A stretch of 6,063 nt of DNA from Burkholderiales bacterium (GTDB taxonomy: Bacteria > Pseudomonadota > Gammaproteobacteria > Burkholderiales > Burkholderiaceae_C), in assembly GCA_028869035.1 (NCBI GenBank), contig JAGWTL010000187.1, positions 1 to 6,063 on the forward strand, written 5' to 3'. Shown here piece by piece: positions 5,744 through 6,063 of the stretch (positions are counted from its first letter, which is position 1; the number at the start of each line of letters is the position of its first letter). A program made the position numbers and the translations under genes. The notes under the pieces were generated by a model, which did not search any database, was not told the DNA's origin, and saw only the letters and a list, made by a program, of their open reading frames with translations.

Positions 5744-6063
5744 ATGAAACCCGTCCTGGCCCTGGTGGGCCGCCCCAATGTCGGCAAATCCACGCTGTTC
5801 AACCGGTTGACCAAAACACGCGACGCCATCGTGGCCGACTTCGCCGGCCTCACGCGCGACCGCCACTACGGCAACGGCAAGCAGGGCAAGCACGAGTACA
5901 TCGTCATCGACACCGGCGGTTTCGAGCCCGCGGCCGAAGACGGCATCTACAAGGAGATGGCCAAGCAGACACGCCAGGCCGTGGCCGAGGCCGACGTGGT
6001 GATCTTCGTGGTCGATGCGCGCGGCGGCCTGTCGGCGCAGGACCATGACATTGCGAACTACCT
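5744..6063 (+). CDS. der: GTPase Der (EngA), N-terminal part; gene continues beyond the window
   Basis: An open frame runs from the ATG at 5744 to the right edge, giving 106 complete codons without a stop. The protein opens MKPVLALVGRPNVGKSTLFN, with the P-loop (G1) at residues 9-16. The G2 threonine is probably Thr37 in LTRDRHYG. The G3 motif DTGG is at 56-59 within IVIDTGGFEP, followed by ADVVIFVVDARGGLSAQD (83-100). This is the first of two tandem GTPase domains in Der, which is about 490 residues in E. coli. Known role: an essential GTPase that binds the 50S ribosomal subunit and is needed for its maturation. The G4 (NKxD-type) motif, second GTPase domain and KH-like C-terminus lie beyond the edge. 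Its place after bamB is the standard order in Beta- and Gammaproteobacteria. Confidence 0.96.
   Translation, partial: MKPVLALVGRPNVGKSTLFNRLTKTRDAIVADFAGLTRDRHYGNGKQGKHEYIVIDTGGFEPAAEDGIYKEMAKQTRQAVAEADVVIFVVDARGGLSAQDHDIANY

Noticed and set aside
4517..6046. Minus-strand open frame of 509 codons antisense to bamB and der
   Set aside because: It covers well-supported genes on the opposite strand, shows no family motif and has the same His/Gln/Arg/Gly-rich shadow composition.

Overview
The window looks like chromosomal DNA of a high-GC betaproteobacterium, most likely Burkholderiales and plausibly Comamonadaceae. The evidence is strong G/C bias at third codon positions, the protein sequences themselves (for example the Der N-terminus with LTRDRHYGNG), and the gene order pilW/pilF - rodZ - ispG - hisS - yfgM - bamB - der, which is a familiar housekeeping cluster of this group. 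Placement is from recall of family sequences and gene order, not from a database search.

Layout, all genes on the + strand: 1-303 is the 3' end of a type IV pilus biogenesis TPR lipoprotein gene. 296-1264 is rodZ (membrane-anchored HTH cytoskeletal protein). 1264-2559 is ispG (MEP-pathway 4Fe-4S enzyme). 2626-3915 is hisS (histidyl-tRNA synthetase). 3930-4589 is the yfgM-like translocon ancillary protein gene. 4586-5728 is bamB (outer-membrane assembly lipoprotein). 5744 to the right edge is the 5' end of der (double GTPase of ribosome assembly). Junctions are very tight: an 8-nt overlap, a 1-nt overlap, a 4-nt overlap and gaps of 14 and 15 nt. The single larger gap is 66 nt, between ispG and hisS. 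This looks like one co-transcribed unit. No stretch over 300 bases lacks a gene.

The genes join envelope construction (pilus, cell shape, Sec-dependent secretion, BAM complex) with core functions (isoprenoid precursors, tRNA charging, ribosome assembly). They do not form one pathway; the logic is probably growth-linked co-expression.

I see no novel multi-gene system, mobile element, RNA gene or CRISPR array. The one structure the genes do not explain lies at the ispG/hisS junction (2519-2623). It holds four copies of a 12-base motif, ATGACRRAATGA: two on the + strand, then two on the - strand, with centres 29, 32 and 32 nt apart. They form nested inverted repeats with small GC hairpins between the pairs. 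The element encodes the last residues and stop codon of ispG and ends two bases before the hisS ATG, which has no visible Shine-Dalgarno sequence.
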